Shown: piece by piece, positions 44,167 to 56,830 of the stretch
Layout of the letters: the number at the start of each line of letters is the position of its first letter
Numbering within the stretch: position 1 is the stretch's first letter
Source of the DNA: Cordilura impudica
Taxonomy: Eukaryota; Arthropoda; Insecta; Diptera; Scathophagidae
Length of the DNA stretch: 64,000 nt
Direction: 5' to 3'
Assembly: GCA_963682025.1 (NCBI GenBank)
Contig: OY821520.1
Span: 92,215,992 to 92,279,991 of the forward strand
Program-made: the position numbers and the translations under genes
Notes under the pieces: model-generated
Database searches by the model: none
The model's input: only the letters and a program-made list of their open reading frames with translations
What the model was told of the DNA's origin: nothing

Positions 44167-44848
44167 TATGAAAGTGAAGTGGGATGCAGAAATAAATTCA
44201 TTAATGCAAATGTCAGCCGAACTCCTTCAGAACTTGAGTCCTCAGGGGAGAATTTTACGATAAACTTTGAAATCACAATTAAAGCATTGTTTTACCAACT
44301 TTTAGGTTGAGTTTACCTTGCCAACGGTTCATGACTGAAATACATGAAATTGGGCAAAACGAAGAAAGAGACGACGATGATTGCATTGCCGATGATCCTG
44401 TTAAAAAAATTGCCGCAAGTGACGCAATTGAAATTTTTAACAAGGCATTGCAATGGGCAGGAGATGCAATGGTGGATCAAAGTGACATGAGTGTACTTAG
44501 ACGCTTAAGGGAGAAAGCAGTATTTCAGCTATTAGAAAAGAAAAAGCAGCAGAAAAAGATAACGGATTTCTTTAATGCATAAATGTAATGTGAAATTTTA
44601 TTTGCTATGTAATTTTATTTTAATGGATATATTTTCGTGACCTCGTTTTGTAATGAATTTTAATTAATAATTTTATTTTTATATTTGAGTAATGCAAATA
44701 ATAATACACAAAAGAATTTCACGTTCAAGCGTGTAAAACACATATATTTTTTTTTTATGAAATTCGACAATCGCTAACGTGAACAATTTCGCTAACATGA
44801 ACTCGCTTGGTTTTAATTAGTTCACATTACCGCTAGTGTACTGTATCT

Positions 44849-46666
44849 GATGTTTTTAGATTCGTTGTAATAATTGTTTTAAATTTTGCACCATAAGGTA
44901 ATTTGGGTTTGTAAATTTCTTAGTATTAACAATGCCATTACAAGTTCATCTCAAAAATTGTTTGGGCACCATAAAAAACTTATCTTACTACAAGACTTGT
45001 AGTTGATATGGCTATGCTAATCTAGAAAAAGCTAAACTTGGAATAAATTCAGCTTTTTCTTACTAACTCTTGTATAAGAAAAACAAAATAATTCTCATGT
45101 TCTCTTTTTTCTTACTTTAAACAGTTGGTTAAGTTGAGCTGAAGTAATAGAGAGTAGAATGCTGACGATTTGTTTGATATCTAGCACTATTTTACATTTT
45201 TCCATATTTCTCTTAAAAAAATGTATCGTTTCTATAATTAGAAATTATATACATAATTTTTTTTTTAATTTATAACATTTAGTTTGTGTTACTTTTTTTA
45301 AACCATCAAATGTTATTTGTCAAATATATTCAAAGATATGTTAATTTTTTCTTTTTAACTTATCAAGCCTGTTACAAATAGTATGGCAGAACTAATGTAT
45401 TCAACAATGTGGAGTAGTTGACTTGAAAAAAAAAATACTTAAATTAGTGTGTAACACCCTCAAGGTATGATACTGTGGAACCACAATCATAATTCATATG
45501 CGGGAGATGATTATAGTCCAAAAGTTACTAAAATGCTTATCTACTTGTGTCTCAAAAGTGTCTCATATAAAAACTGAACAGACAATTTGTTATTTATTTT
45601 CTTTAAACAAAAAAAAAATATATCATTATAAATTTAAAATGTAATTATATTATAAAGTTGGTCTGTATATTATTCATATGATTCGATAACTTTTAAGGTG
45701 ACGTTGAAAAAAAAAATAACCACATCATTATGGTCATTATGAAGGAATGTTGTTCAAAATGTTCAAAAAATAAAAAATGGTTCAATAATGATTTTTATAT
45801 TCTCAACTGATCGCATAAGTCTGTATGTGTGAAAAAGTATTGGCTTTTATCATTAAATAAAACATTTGTAATCTTATTACAAAGTTTCACCTTTTCGCAA
45901 GTTAATCACTAGATTATAACAAACACTTAAACACATACTTGCACTCTACTCTACAACTAAGTAGTTATACTACTTAAGTCAGTCGATCTTGAACGTATTG
46001 CATGCTTAGCAAAAATTTAAATTATAATCTCTAAAATATTCTGTTCTAGATTTACAATTTTAACATATGATTAATTTAAATTGTCTCTAAGTTCGATAGA
46101 AAAAATCCATGGAATATATTATGATTAAGTTAATTCTTGTAATGTGTTCGTGAAATCCCAAGAAATGTGCTTCTATTGATCGATTAACCACATTCGGTCC
46201 TTTTTGTAGGTAGACAGTTTTCTATGATAATGCAAATTACCTGTGATGTTTACAATTTGTGTTGAGTTTATAATAGTTTTATGTTTGTTTTATGACTTTT
46301 TATTTTTGAACCATTTCTTGTTTGCAAAATAATGAATTTTTTGGCGCATTCAATGAAATTGTACTTAATGAAAATTCAAGAAAAAAAATGTAATTAAAGG
46401 CAATGCACCTTGGGGTAGTCTCAAGTCAAATTTTTTAAGAAAAAAAAAAATAAAAAAAGAAATGCATTTAATACCCTACACTTTGCTAAGTAACATATTC
46501 TTGTAATGTAAAATATGAGCATTACGGTTGATTATATTTTCCTAATTTTTAACTTCGAAGAATGTACTAATGCACTTCTTCACTTTTCATTCAAAACGTA
46601 AATGTTAAAAAAATACTTAAAATCAGAAAATTATGAACAAATTTGTGCGATTAAATACTTTTTTTT
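44849..46666. other. No gene seen
   Basis: AT-rich, no open frame above 60 codons, no repeat shared with the rest of the window. Confidence 0.5.
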
Positions 46667-47016
46667 GATGTGTAAACATCTATACGCGCAGGGGGGTAAA
46701 TTTCTATTTCACAATACAATCACAAAAACAGCGTAACTCATATCGGTGTGAGCTGAAGCAGATAACGCTGTGTGACTTATGATTGTATTGGTGAAAAAAT
46801 TATGATATAAAATTGTTTTTTTATGCCACTTTTTTAAAAGCGTCTTCTATGTATCACTTATATACGTTTATATTAGGATATTTTTAACGTTTTACAGCAA
46901 ACGGTTGTTGAATTAGCTGAAACAGTTTTTGCTATAAGTGATACATAGATGAAGCTTTGTGTTTGATTTTAAAAAATTACATAAAAAAATCTTTAATTAC
47001 TAGATGTTTACACATC
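46667..47016. mobile_element. Hairpin-rich MITE-like element (350 bp)
   Basis: Perfect 16-bp TIRs, GATGTGTAAACATCTA at 46667-46682 and its reverse complement at 47001-47016. Inside are two more hairpins: CACAATACAATCA...TGATTGTATTGGTG (46711 to 46792) and CTATGTATCACTTATA...TATAAGTGATACATAG (46848 to 46950). No coding capacity. Target duplication unclear. Confidence 0.65.
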
Positions 47017-48879
47017 TTCCCTGTGATCGGACTCACATGATTTTTTTCATATTCAGACAGTCAAAATTAATTAGATATAAGGAACCATTTAGTTTATATA
47101 TCAATCACCCCTGTTCTTGAAACCACTATCACAAAAAAAAAAAAAACTCGTAAATGAAAAAATTCTTAAATTTACGAGTTTTTTGCTGTTCTATGATTTC
47201 AATAAGAATATTTTTTCTTGTTTTAATTCAATTAGAAAAGATTTTGTGAAATCAAAACAAATCCCCTTTTTTCTACTACACAGGTATTAAGAGATAAAAA
47301 AACAATTGATATTTAAATTCTAACATGTTTTTTATTGAACCTTGTCATTATTTTAAAAAAAATTAGAGATTAATTTTATGAAAAAAAAAACGATTTTAAA
47401 AACGTCTACATTTTGCGCTGATTTAAAAAAAAAATTCGTAATAAGTGGTCGATGTTAATAAAACACACTTTTTGCGATGATCCTGTTCTATTACTATAAT
47501 AAAAACTTTTTATTTACACAATCTATTTTCCATTATAATTTTTTCAATTATAACATAGATTCTTTATGCACTAATTATTACAAATAAATGAATAAAAAAA
47601 AATTTTTCATCAAATCACATATTTTTATTTTTTTGCATATGTTCGAAACAGTAGTGAGCCAGTCAAATCCAATTTATTTGAATATCGAAATTTTTTTTGG
47701 TGATGCCTAACTTTTTAAAAATAGAAAAGTCATTTTTAATTGAATGAAATTGAAGAACAAAAACAATTAAATGAACAAATAAGTTGTTATTTTAAAAGAA
47801 AATATTTTTCTTTATACTTTTTCTATGAACTTAAGAAAAAACATGCACAAAATACTTAAAAGTTTTTTGTGAAACTGAATAAAGAACCATATGGCACCTC
47901 GGTTTCTAGCTAACATATGTTCTTAACTCAAACATATGGTTCTTAACTCAAACATATGTTTCCATTAAATAAATAAAAAAAAGTGGTTTCAAGAAACCCA
48001 AAATTTCAATTTCATGTGATTTTAAATTCAGTCTTATTCAAATAACAACGATTCAAGAACAGGGCTGAATACTTTTAAAAATATTTAGAATATCTGAAAT
48101 ATTGTAGTGCAACACGAGCTAATTTTGTCTAATTTTGATGAAAGTTTAAGCATTTGAGGTTAAACTTCACGAAATTAGACATTTGCTAGATAAGACCCAC
48201 CTTCAAATGCGTACTTTTTTAAACCATCACGAGAATATCATGCATCCTCTGGGCATATTTCGACCAACCTTTGAGAATTAGTTGGACTAGTTTTTCACTA
48301 GGTAAATATTCACTCGAATCTTCTAATTAATGGTAATTGGTGTTAGTAAAGTTTAAAATTATTTTCAAAAAGAATTCACATATTTTTGGTAGATCTTTCA
48401 TATTATTTATATGTTTCCAATGCATTGCAGCGTGAGAACAATTTATAAGTTTTTAAGTAATTAAAAGAAATACAACGAAAAAAATATTATTTTTTTTAAA
48501 AAATTCTGTAGAGGTGGGACGGAAATATGTGCAAAAATTAATGGGAAGTATCAAAAAACATGTCCGGTCATTTATTCGCAATATCGAAAATTAAATATTG
48601 CTTTTACTTTTTTTTAAAGCTGAATATATTACCTTTTATTTGATACATAATTTAATAAAATATGTTGTTTTACTAAAAATTTATAACTAACAGATTTTAA
48701 GTGGCCGATTCCTTATATACTCTGTAACATCATTAAACTTCATCATCGAATGCCATTACTTAAAAAAACCGTGAATTCAGTGTTTTATTTTTGAACTAAT
48801 GGTTTTTTTTTTTTTTTTGAGTATGGCAACATCAATGTCAGCTGTGTTTTGACATAATGTTAGCACAATATATGCAGTT
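47017..48879. other. No gene; small repeats only
   Basis: Contains a 15-bp-stem hairpin at 47141-47184 (AAAAAACTCGTAAAT and its complement) and a 20-bp unit AACATATGNTTCTTAACTCA repeated 2.5 times at 47912-47960. Otherwise AT-rich without features. Confidence 0.5.
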
Positions 48880-49746
48880 AACGGGCTGAGTCGAACAACG
48901 TTAGGAAATATTAAAAACGTATTTCCAAAATGGTAAATCTTCTATCGAAAATGTAAAAAAGTTGCGTTCAAAATTTCGTAAAAAAGAAGATTTTGCCAGG
49001 CACTATGTCGACAATTTTGTCAAACGTGTTCATGAAACTGGAACAGATTTGGACAAACCAACATATTCTTGAGCTGGTTCAGTGCTGCTGTTACCCAGAG
49101 TATGTATGAACAAGCAAGCACCTCCACTCGACACCGTTCTCAACAGTTGAACATTTCAGGCACTTCTTTGATGCAAATTTTGGATAAAGATCTCCCTGTG
49201 ACGTCATACAAAGTTCAATTGGTGCAGCAGCTGATGCCGCACAACCATCCGCAACTTTTTCGTTCTTAAATTTTGCTTATAAAATATGAGCATTTTGCTG
49301 AAAAATCATATTTTTTGGCGAAGCCGATTTTCATCTCGGTGGTTATGTCAACAAGCAGAATTGTTACATCTGTGGCACAGAAACCCCAAGCACCCTGTTT
49401 AGTATAGTTTATCATTGGGCCACTTTCCTTCAGAAATGTGGAAGGAAAATGTATTTCAGTGAACGGTGAGCGCCACCGTTCCATGATAACTGATCATTTG
49501 GGGCCCATTTTGGAAGATATGGATCTGGAAAACATTTGGTTTCAAAATGATGAAACCTTTGGCGATATGCATTGGCCACCGCGCTATTTGACCCCGTTGG
49601 ACTATAATTTGTGGGGAACTGTTAAGGCTGTTAAGCTGAATAATGAAATTGGTACAGTCATCGGTAAAATACAGCTCCATACTGTCGAGAATGTACTGAA
49701 AAATTGGGTTGATCGTATCGGCAAAGGTCAGCCGCACAGTGGCTGA
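48880..49746 (+). pseudogene. Mariner transposase, strongly decayed (copy 3)
   Basis: Fragments in order across changing frames: GKSSIENVKKLRSKFRKKED, VKRVHETGTDLDKP, STSTRHRSQQLNISGTSLMQ, ILDKDLPVTSYKVQLVQQL, DFHLGGYVNKQNCY, ISVNGERHRSMITDHLGP, ENIWFQND (second D), RYLTPLDYNLWGTVK (third D) and IQLHTVENVLKNWVDRIG. About 25 residues between the last two D are deleted. Sequence is closest to copy 4 (52941) among the local mariners. No TIRs recognised. Confidence 0.75.
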
Positions 49747-50337
49747 AAATTGTTTTTCATTAGCCAAAATTTTGTAACTTTTGAAGCGATCAAAATATTT
49801 GAGTAGTTCTTTTTCTATGGGGTAGACAACTAGTCCAGCTTGAGTCTTTTTTAATTTCATTAAAATTGATTAAGTACTTTTTAAGAAATTCTAGGTCAAA
49901 GTTGAACTTTTAATTTTTTTAACTTTTACCGTGAAATACGGATTCTTTATTTTTTTATTTATTAAAAAATGTTATATTCAAAAAAAAAAAAAAAAACTTT
50001 ATAGTAAAAAAAAGTAACATCAACTAGAAATTTTGTTATTACTACTAAAAAATTAAAAAATTTTTGCTGTCAAATTTGCAAATTTGTTTAAACTCAAAGA
50101 ATATTTCCACTTAAAAAAACGTTAATAATATTATCTAATAGTCTTGCTAATAGTACAGAAAAATTTACCATTTTTTGCTGTCAAATTTTTTTAATCTGCA
50201 AAATAAATCTGCTGAATATTAGCGCAACGATTCTGATTTTGATATGAAAATAAGAGTTTTTATATTTTGAATCCTTCTTATTTATTAAAACATTTCATTT
50301 TTATGTGGATAAAACAACCTTTTAAAAACATGTAAGA
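49747..50337. other. No gene seen
   Basis: AT-rich with poly(A) runs; the minus-strand frame at 49456-49860 is antisense to the mariner remnant. Confidence 0.5.
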
Positions 50338-50996
50338 AAATTATACCGATACCCTATACCATACGTTTTGGAGACCCTATCTCTTAGGTCCAACTAATTT
50401 GATATAGAAAATAAGCATAAACCAAATTTGAGTGGGATTTTTATTAATTTTTTTGCCTTTACATATGATGCTGTATTTAAATGGACCGATTCTGACCATA
50501 TTTGGTAAAGTCACTTATATTTTCAAAAAATATCTACAAACCAAATTTAAGAAAAATCTGTGCAACATTTTTGTTTTTTTATAGATTAAAATGAAGATCG
50601 GGAAGCATCTCTATATGGGACCTATGCTAAGAATTGTCCTACAGGTATTATTTTTGAACTACTGATTAATGGATGTAATAAACACATACAAACCAAATTT
50701 GACCGAGATCTATATGATAATTTGGATCTTATGGCAATTTATGTCGATTTCATAGCGGTCACTTGTATGGGGGCTAAGTCTGAACATGGACCAATTCTCT
50801 CCAATTTCAATAGAGTTCATTCTATGGCCGATAAAGGCTTATATACCAAATTTCATCAATATATATTCATATTTGTAGTCTGATTACAAGGTTTACATGG
50901 GCACAAAGATGAACGGACGGACGGACGGATGGACGGACGGACATTGCTAAATCGACTCAAAAAGTGATTCCGAGTCGATCGGTATACTTGTATTGT
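50338..50996 (-). mobile_element. Helentron-like element, copy F (minus)
   Basis: Reversed family sequence: ATACCCTATACCATACG, GAGACCCTATCTCTTAGGTCC, through the (GGAC)n tract (50915-50941) to GAGTCGATCGGTATAC. 3' palindrome and the 5'-most ~90 bp are missing. Confidence 0.8.
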
Positions 50997-52299
50997 ATAC
51001 TTATAGGGCTTTTTAAATAACCGTAATATGAAATTTGTTTGAGTAATTTCATTAAAATGAAAAAAGTGTTCTACCCGCGGATCGTCACGGGTGCAGAAGT
51101 ATACATAGGGTTAAAGAGGACACTTTCGCCTTTCCTGGATGGTATACATTTTTTGTTCCCTGTTGTTCCCTAGAAGTTCTATTCCACTAAAGTTGAAATT
51201 TGACACAAATATAGTTGTTTAATAAATATTTCAGAACTCCCCTAATATTTATTTATTTATTTGTTAACTATATAATAATAAATTAATATATAATTAGTGG
51301 CTTTTGAGCATTAGCTACTAAGGCCATCAGCTCATCCCCTAATATTAAACGGTAGGGTTGTGAGCAGTTACAACAACTAAAGACTGCAATCCTACCAAAC
51401 TTGTAAAGAAGACCGCAGGTCATTATCGGATAACTTGCAAGTATTAACCATTTATTTTTGATTAAAAAAAAATAAAAAAAAACATCTTTTTCTGAAATTA
51501 AAAAAACAGTTGAGTTTGACAGCATGCCACACCCACAATTAGCAATAGTTTAAGCTAATTTTTTGGCTACGTTAATTTGGATATATTGGCTACAAAATGT
51601 CGTTAAAATTTTTAAATTTTAAATAGTATTCTATAATTAACCGAAAGAATCATGACGTTTTTTTTTTTTTATTTGCAAAATCAAAATTCAAAGCTTATAT
51701 GACCCACCTCACTGTGAAACATGTTGTCAAAAGTGTGTAAAATGAAATCAAATCACCGTTCTGTATGTTTTAATTAAAATTTTCAATTAATTTTTTGCTC
51801 GATAATTATCAAGAAAAGTCTTTTAACTGATTTTTATCACTAAAATTGCAATTAACAAATTTTCATTAGTTTTCGAGAAAAAATAATTTTTAAATTCAAA
51901 AATGTTTCTTTACTAATGAGTGTTAGTTTCAGAGCTAAGTATAAATAAATTACTTAATTTCGTATGTTTGAATCTGTTTTAATATTTTTTTCTAACGAGT
52001 CATTAAATTGAAAAATTAACCATTTTTAACAAACCCGATTGTTGACCCGAATTTCTAAGTTTTAAAATATTATATCCTTTTGACGCCGCCCCTAGGGGGG
52101 GGGGGGGGGGAGGCGCTGAAAATCAGTTCCTTGACTATGTCCGTCATATAAAAATATATTTTGGTTTATCTCATTTATCCATTTTTCTATCTAGCTGAGT
52201 TTTCTAGAAAAAAAAAGGATTTTCAATTATTTCATTATTATATATGTATATAAATCTTGATTTTGGGTCCAATATATCGGTAATAAAAGATTCGAGACC
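50997..52299. other. No gene; contains a G16 homopolymer
   Basis: AT-rich. Sixteen consecutive G at 52095-52110, between GCCGCCCCTA and AGGCGCTG, stand out strongly. The frame at 51283-51525 (minus) has no recognisable homology. Confidence 0.5.
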
Positions 52300-52832
52300 T
52301 TTTAATGCCCTATACCACTATGTGCTGCTAACTACCACAAATATTTGACCTAGACCCATCTTTTATTATACCGATCGACTCAGAACTACTTTCTCAGAAT
52401 TACTTTCTGAGTCGATTTAGCGATGTCAGTGCGTCCGTCTGTCCGTCCGTCTGTGTGTCCATGTAAACCTTGTAACCAATTTACAGGTCGCAAATATAAA
52501 TATATTTTAATGAAATTTGGTACATAAGCTTCTATCGGTCATAGAATGAACGCTATTGAAATTGGTGAAATTCGGCCTGTGTTCAGACCTAGTCCCCATA
52601 GAAATGACCAATACGAAGTCGACTTAAATTGCCATAAGATCCACATCATCATATAGATCTCGGTCAAATTGGGTTTGTGTGTGTTTATTACATCCATTTA
52701 TCAGTTGTCCAAAAAGAAACCCCATATGGCAACTCTTGGTCATAGGCGGCATATAGAGCTCCTTCCCGATTTTCACTTAAATCTATCAAAAGACAAAAAT
52801 ATTACACAGTTTTTTTTCAAATTTGGTTTGTA

Positions 52833-53962
52833 AAGGGTCCGCCATCTAACGTTATTTTTTTCAACTAGTGCTTATTTCGTGAACGGTAACACTTAACTAA
52901 TGTCTGGTTTGACAAATAATTAGTTTTATCATTTTGCTAAATGAATATGGTTGTGTATACGCTTGAACAACGCTGGGAAATATTGCGACATTACTTTGAA
53001 AATCATGGTAATTTTGCAGAATGTGTGCGAAAATTGCGTACGGATTTTGGAAGAAGAGAAGCACCGTCAGCTCCGTATGTTCGTTATCTTGTGAAAAAAG
53101 TGAAAGAAACTGGCATCCTCATCGATAAACCAAAGCGTGAAAAGCCAAAAACAGTGCGTACACCCAAAAATATTGCTGCTGTGGCAGAAAGTGTGCGTGA
53201 AGCGCCATCAACATCAATTCACCGTCGTTCTCAAGAACTGAACATTTCGGAGGCATCATTGATACGAATTTTGCATAAAGACCTTGGTATGACGCCATAT
53301 AAAGCCCAATTGGTTCAGGAGTTGAAGCGAACTGACCATCCAATGCGTTTTCGCTTCGCTAAGTGGGCCTGCGATCAACTTACAGAAGATGCCGATTTTG
53401 CCAAAAAAAAAATCATCTTTTCAGATGAAGCTCATTTTGATCTTGGCGGGTATGTAAACAAGCAAAATTGTCCAATTTTTGTTCACAAAAATTGAAGAGG
53501 AGGATATTGGCAACATTTGGTTTCAACAGGACGGCGCTACGTGCCACACAGCCGAAGCTACACTCGATGTTTTGCGCCCTGTTTTTGAAGATCGCATTTT
53601 CAGCCGCAGAGCTGATGTCGTTTGGCCACCTCGGAGCTGCGATTTGACACCGTTGGACTATTATTTGTGGGGTGCCCTCAAAGATAAGTGTTACGCCAAC
53701 AAGCCAGAGACAATTGACGCTTTAAAGGACAATATTCGTGAAGCTATTGGTGAAATACAGCTGCACACAATCGATAATGTGCTTAAAAATTGGACCGATC
53801 GTGTAGGCTACTGCATAGCCTGCCGAGGCAGCCATTTGAATGAAATTATTTTCCATTATTAACCGGAAGGATTGTACTTTCAAATGAAAAAAGGAATTTG
53901 AGATAATATTCAGTAGTTTTTTTTTATAGCATTTTCAAAAAAAAAATTATTTGGCGGACCCT
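52833..53962 (+). mobile_element. Mariner (rosa-like, DD41D), copy 4
   Basis: TIRs AAGGGTCCGCCATCTAACG and, reversed, AGGGTCCGCCAAATAAT; TA on both sides (52831-52832, 53963-53964). At 1130 bp it is shorter than a complete mariner because of an internal deletion. Confidence 0.9.
52941..53862 (+). pseudogene. DD41D mariner transposase, central deletion
   Basis: The first frame (52941-53495) has the helix-turn-helix part YTLEQRWEILRHYFENHG and SAPYVRYLVKKVKETGI, then HRRSQELNISEASLIRILHK and KKIIFSDEAHFDLGGYVNKQ (first D). The second frame (from ~53472) has FLFTKIEEEDIGNIWFQQDG (second D), then SCDLTPLDYYLWGALKDK (third D) and ends GSHLNEIIFHY. About 70 residues between NKQNC and LFTKIE are missing and the frame changes at the junction. 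41 residues separate the last two D. Both halves are otherwise clean, so the deletion looks recent. Confidence 0.9.
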
Positions 53963-54216
53963 TATATTTTTTAATAATATAAGTAACTTTACCAAATATG
54001 GTCAGGATCGGTTCATTTTTCGACCTAGTCCCCATATAAATATAGCTTCCAATATGAACTTTTTCATATCTTGCAGCCAAAAAAAATAATAATGCTAATC
54101 AAATACGGTTTAGGCTTATTTGCTATATCCACTTAGTTGGATCGAAGAGATAGGCTCTCTAAGCCATGGTATAAGGTATCGTATAGTCGGTCTAGGTCGA
54201 CTATAATTTTCATACT

Positions 54217-54974
54217 TCTTTATATTTGGCTTAGTTTTCGAGAAAAACGCATTTAAATGTTCTAAAAAAAATTGTTATAATTACATTCTGAAGAAACCTT
54301 ATTAATCATAAAATAATCTCGAATTTAAATCCTTTGGAGGAGTTTTCACAATGACGATTTCCTTATATCCACAATAGACATAACTTCGCAGTTTAATTTT
54401 TTAATTTTAATCAACTATTTTTGCCTCCGAAAACCTTTGTCATATTTGGTTCAACCACAACGTCACGCGTGTGGTTTCAAACTTTATGACAGTTATGACA
54501 GGTTTTCTTTAATGTTATTTAAATTTCCTTAGATCGTGATTTCACTATGAGACTTTTATTCAAATACCATTCCAATATACACAGCCACAAACTTGTGTTA
54601 TAATGGCGAATAAGAAAAAAAATGGAGACAATATAAGCGGCATTGCAATCATCAAGTGCTGTTGGATAGCTACAGGAAAAAAAAAACCATAATAATTTAA
54701 ACTCCCATATTGACGTTATGATTGTAGACACAATACAACAATAATCGAAAACAATTGACAGTTGTAAAGGTCAGAGATGACATTTCGATTATTAATTGCT
54801 ATTGAAAAGCTATTAAAAAGCTGGCAGCAGAGGAAGGAGTACACAAGAAAATTAACGTTTTATTATGTTTAATAAATAATATTATGACAAATACCAAAGC
54901 CGTAGTCAAAATGAAAATTTCGAGAGGGTTTATTAAGGCGTTAAAGTAAAATATTTTTAAACAAATAAATAAAA
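54217..54974. other. No gene seen
   Basis: AT-rich; frame at 54519-54731 (minus) without recognisable content. Confidence 0.45.
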
Positions 54975-56830
54975 TATAGTCTCTCTAGACCGATCGAGGG
55001 TCGAAGGCACACCTAATTGTTGACTGACGATATAAAAAATTCATATCTGATGCTATTTCTATATGGAGCCCAAGTCGAAAAATGGACCGCATCGGCAAAT
55101 CCAAATATGAGAAAAATCTGTGGAACACATTTGTTTTTCGATAGATTTTAGTGAAAAGCGGGAAACAGCTTTATATGGGGACTATGACTAAGAATCATCC
55201 TAAAAGCGAAATTTTTTTTTAATATGAAAAAGAATTTGAAGTATAAAATGAGTGAGTTTTTATTTATTTACAATTTTTTTTGCTAATTTGAAATTTGACC
55301 ACTATGTGGTCAGGATAAATAAGTTTGTGCTGATGTTTGTATCAACCAAAAATTTTTGACCTAGACCCGTATTTTATGATACCGATCATCTCATAATCAC
55401 ATTCTGAGTCGATTTATCGAAGTCCGTCCATCTGCCCGTCTGTCTGTCTGTCTGTCTGTCCGTATGTCCATCAGTCTGTGCATCCAAGTAAACCCTGTAA
55501 TCAAGGTATATAAATTTATATCACTAATAGGTTGAATGCTATTGAAATAGGTGAAAATCAGTACCTGTTCAGACCAAGGCCCCATACAAATAAACCCTAT
55601 GAGATCTACTAACATTGTCGTAAGTACCCGATTTTCGTATACGTATCGATAAAGTTTGGTGCCTCTGTGTGTGTTATATCCATTAATTTGTAGTCCAAAA
55701 ATAAATAACTATGAAAAAAAACATGCGTTTTGAAACCCTATCCCTTTGGTCCAACTAATTAGATACATAAAATTAGCATTGTTATAAATTTTGTTGCCTT
55801 CGGATATTGTACAAACTTCATATCGGATGCTATATCTATATGTGGACTATGTCGAAAAAAAAAAACCGATTAAGACCATACCTAGTAAGGTGAGTAATTT
55901 TTTGCAAACACATTTCCAAACCAAATTTGAGAGAAATATTTTTGTTTTTTGATAGATTTAAGTCAAGATCGGGGTTTCATATAATGACTTTGTGCTGATG
56001 TTTGTAACTACCATAAATATTTGACCTAAACCCATCTTTTCTTATACCAATCTACTCAGAATCACTCCTTTTATGGATTCCGAACGACTGTCAGTCAATC
56101 TGTGCGTTTATCCGTCTGTCCGTATGTCCGTCCATCTGTGTATTTATGTAAAATTTTAATCAAACTACAGTTCGCAAATATGACTTTATTTAGATCAAAT
56201 TTGCTATATAATCTGATCTTCACCATAGGACAAACGCTATTGAAATTAGTGAAAATCAGTGCATGCGACCCCTATGAGGACTTAAATACCAAATGGGTTT
56301 ATGTCTGTTTATGTCTAGTAGTCTAAAAATAAACCCTATAGTAAAATTATTTGTAATAGCCCCCATATAAAGTTGTTTCCCGATCCTCGCTTAAACCTCT
56401 CAAAAACTATAATACTGCACAAATTTTTCTAAAATTGGGTTTGTATATGTATTTGCAGATCGGTCCATTTTTCGAACTAGCCTTCAAAACTGCGGGTAAA
56501 AAAAAATAATAATTCCATTCAAATTTGGTTTATGTTTATTTATCCATTTAGTTGGACCCAAGGTCAATTCTATAAACACACGGTATAGGGTGTGGCAAAG
56601 TCGGACTCGACCAACTAAAGTTTTTAAATATCTCTTATATATGTTTTTGAGGAGAGTAAGTGACTTTACTAAATAAGGTCAGGATCGGTCCATTTTTTGC
56701 CCTGATCCTCATATGAAAATAACATCAGATATAAAAATCATCGAAATTGAATTACGGCTTATTTTCAATATCTATATCAGCGAAGTTGGACCCAAGGCCC
56801 TCTTTCGATTATAATTTTCTTGCCTGTTTA
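54975..56830. mobile_element. Cluster of five decayed Helentron-like fragments
   Basis: In order: minus fragment 54975-55212 (3' half), plus 55298-55715 (5' half with CTGTCTGTCTGTCTGTCTG), minus 55722-55975 (3' half), plus 55976-56616 (nearly complete, ending CGGTATAGGGTGTGG), and plus 56632-56830 (3' quarter, ending TATAATTTTCTTGCCTG). All are more diverged than copies A, C, D and I, so they form an older layer. Confidence 0.7.

Larger units (their letters stand above)
41627..44582 (+). pseudogene. Tigger/jerky-like transposase, interrupted
   Basis: The N-terminus MSVKKSKCLELKKKDRFFR and VTILAKKYNIS form a CENP-B-like helix-turn-helix. Then EKKTLYRWFIRMRERNWPVS and FSASDGWLQRLKKRYGVRLL (second DNA-binding unit). 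The DDE core lies in broken frames: LYNADESGLFWKLLPNKTY (D), KALLLIDNAPSHQ (D) and PNVTPLIQPMDQNAIK (D). After DNPEDNIPLS the mariner intervenes (42867-44166); the frame then continues WDAEINSLMQMSAELL. The C-terminus ends RREKAVFQLLEK-type and KKITDFFNA. Stops at 42054, 42222 and 42803 inactivate it. Confidence 0.8.
41346..44848 (+). mobile_element. pogo/Tigger-type transposon split by a mariner
   Basis: Left end GCGGTAACGTGAACACC at ~41355; right end, reversed, CAGTACACTAGCGGTAATGT followed by GAAC, next to TA. GTGAAC words recur several times just inside both ends (for example 41371, 41413, 44777, 44796), likely transposase-binding repeats. Without the 1.3-kb mariner the element is ~2.2 kb, a normal Tigger size. 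Confidence 0.8.
52300..54216 (+). mobile_element. Helentron-like element, copy G, split by a mariner
   Basis: 5' part 52300-52830 (TGCCCTATACCACTATGTG, GTCY tract 52430-52460, to AAATTTGGTTTG) and 3' part 53965-54216 (AATATAAGTAACTTTACCAA to GTATAGTCGGTCTAGGTCGA and CTATAATTTTC). The palindrome has one mismatch. The mariner accounts for the gap exactly. Confidence 0.85.

Noticed and set aside
47141..47184. Hairpin followed by T-run, terminator-like
   Set aside because: Bacterial-type terminators are not expected here; no gene precedes it.
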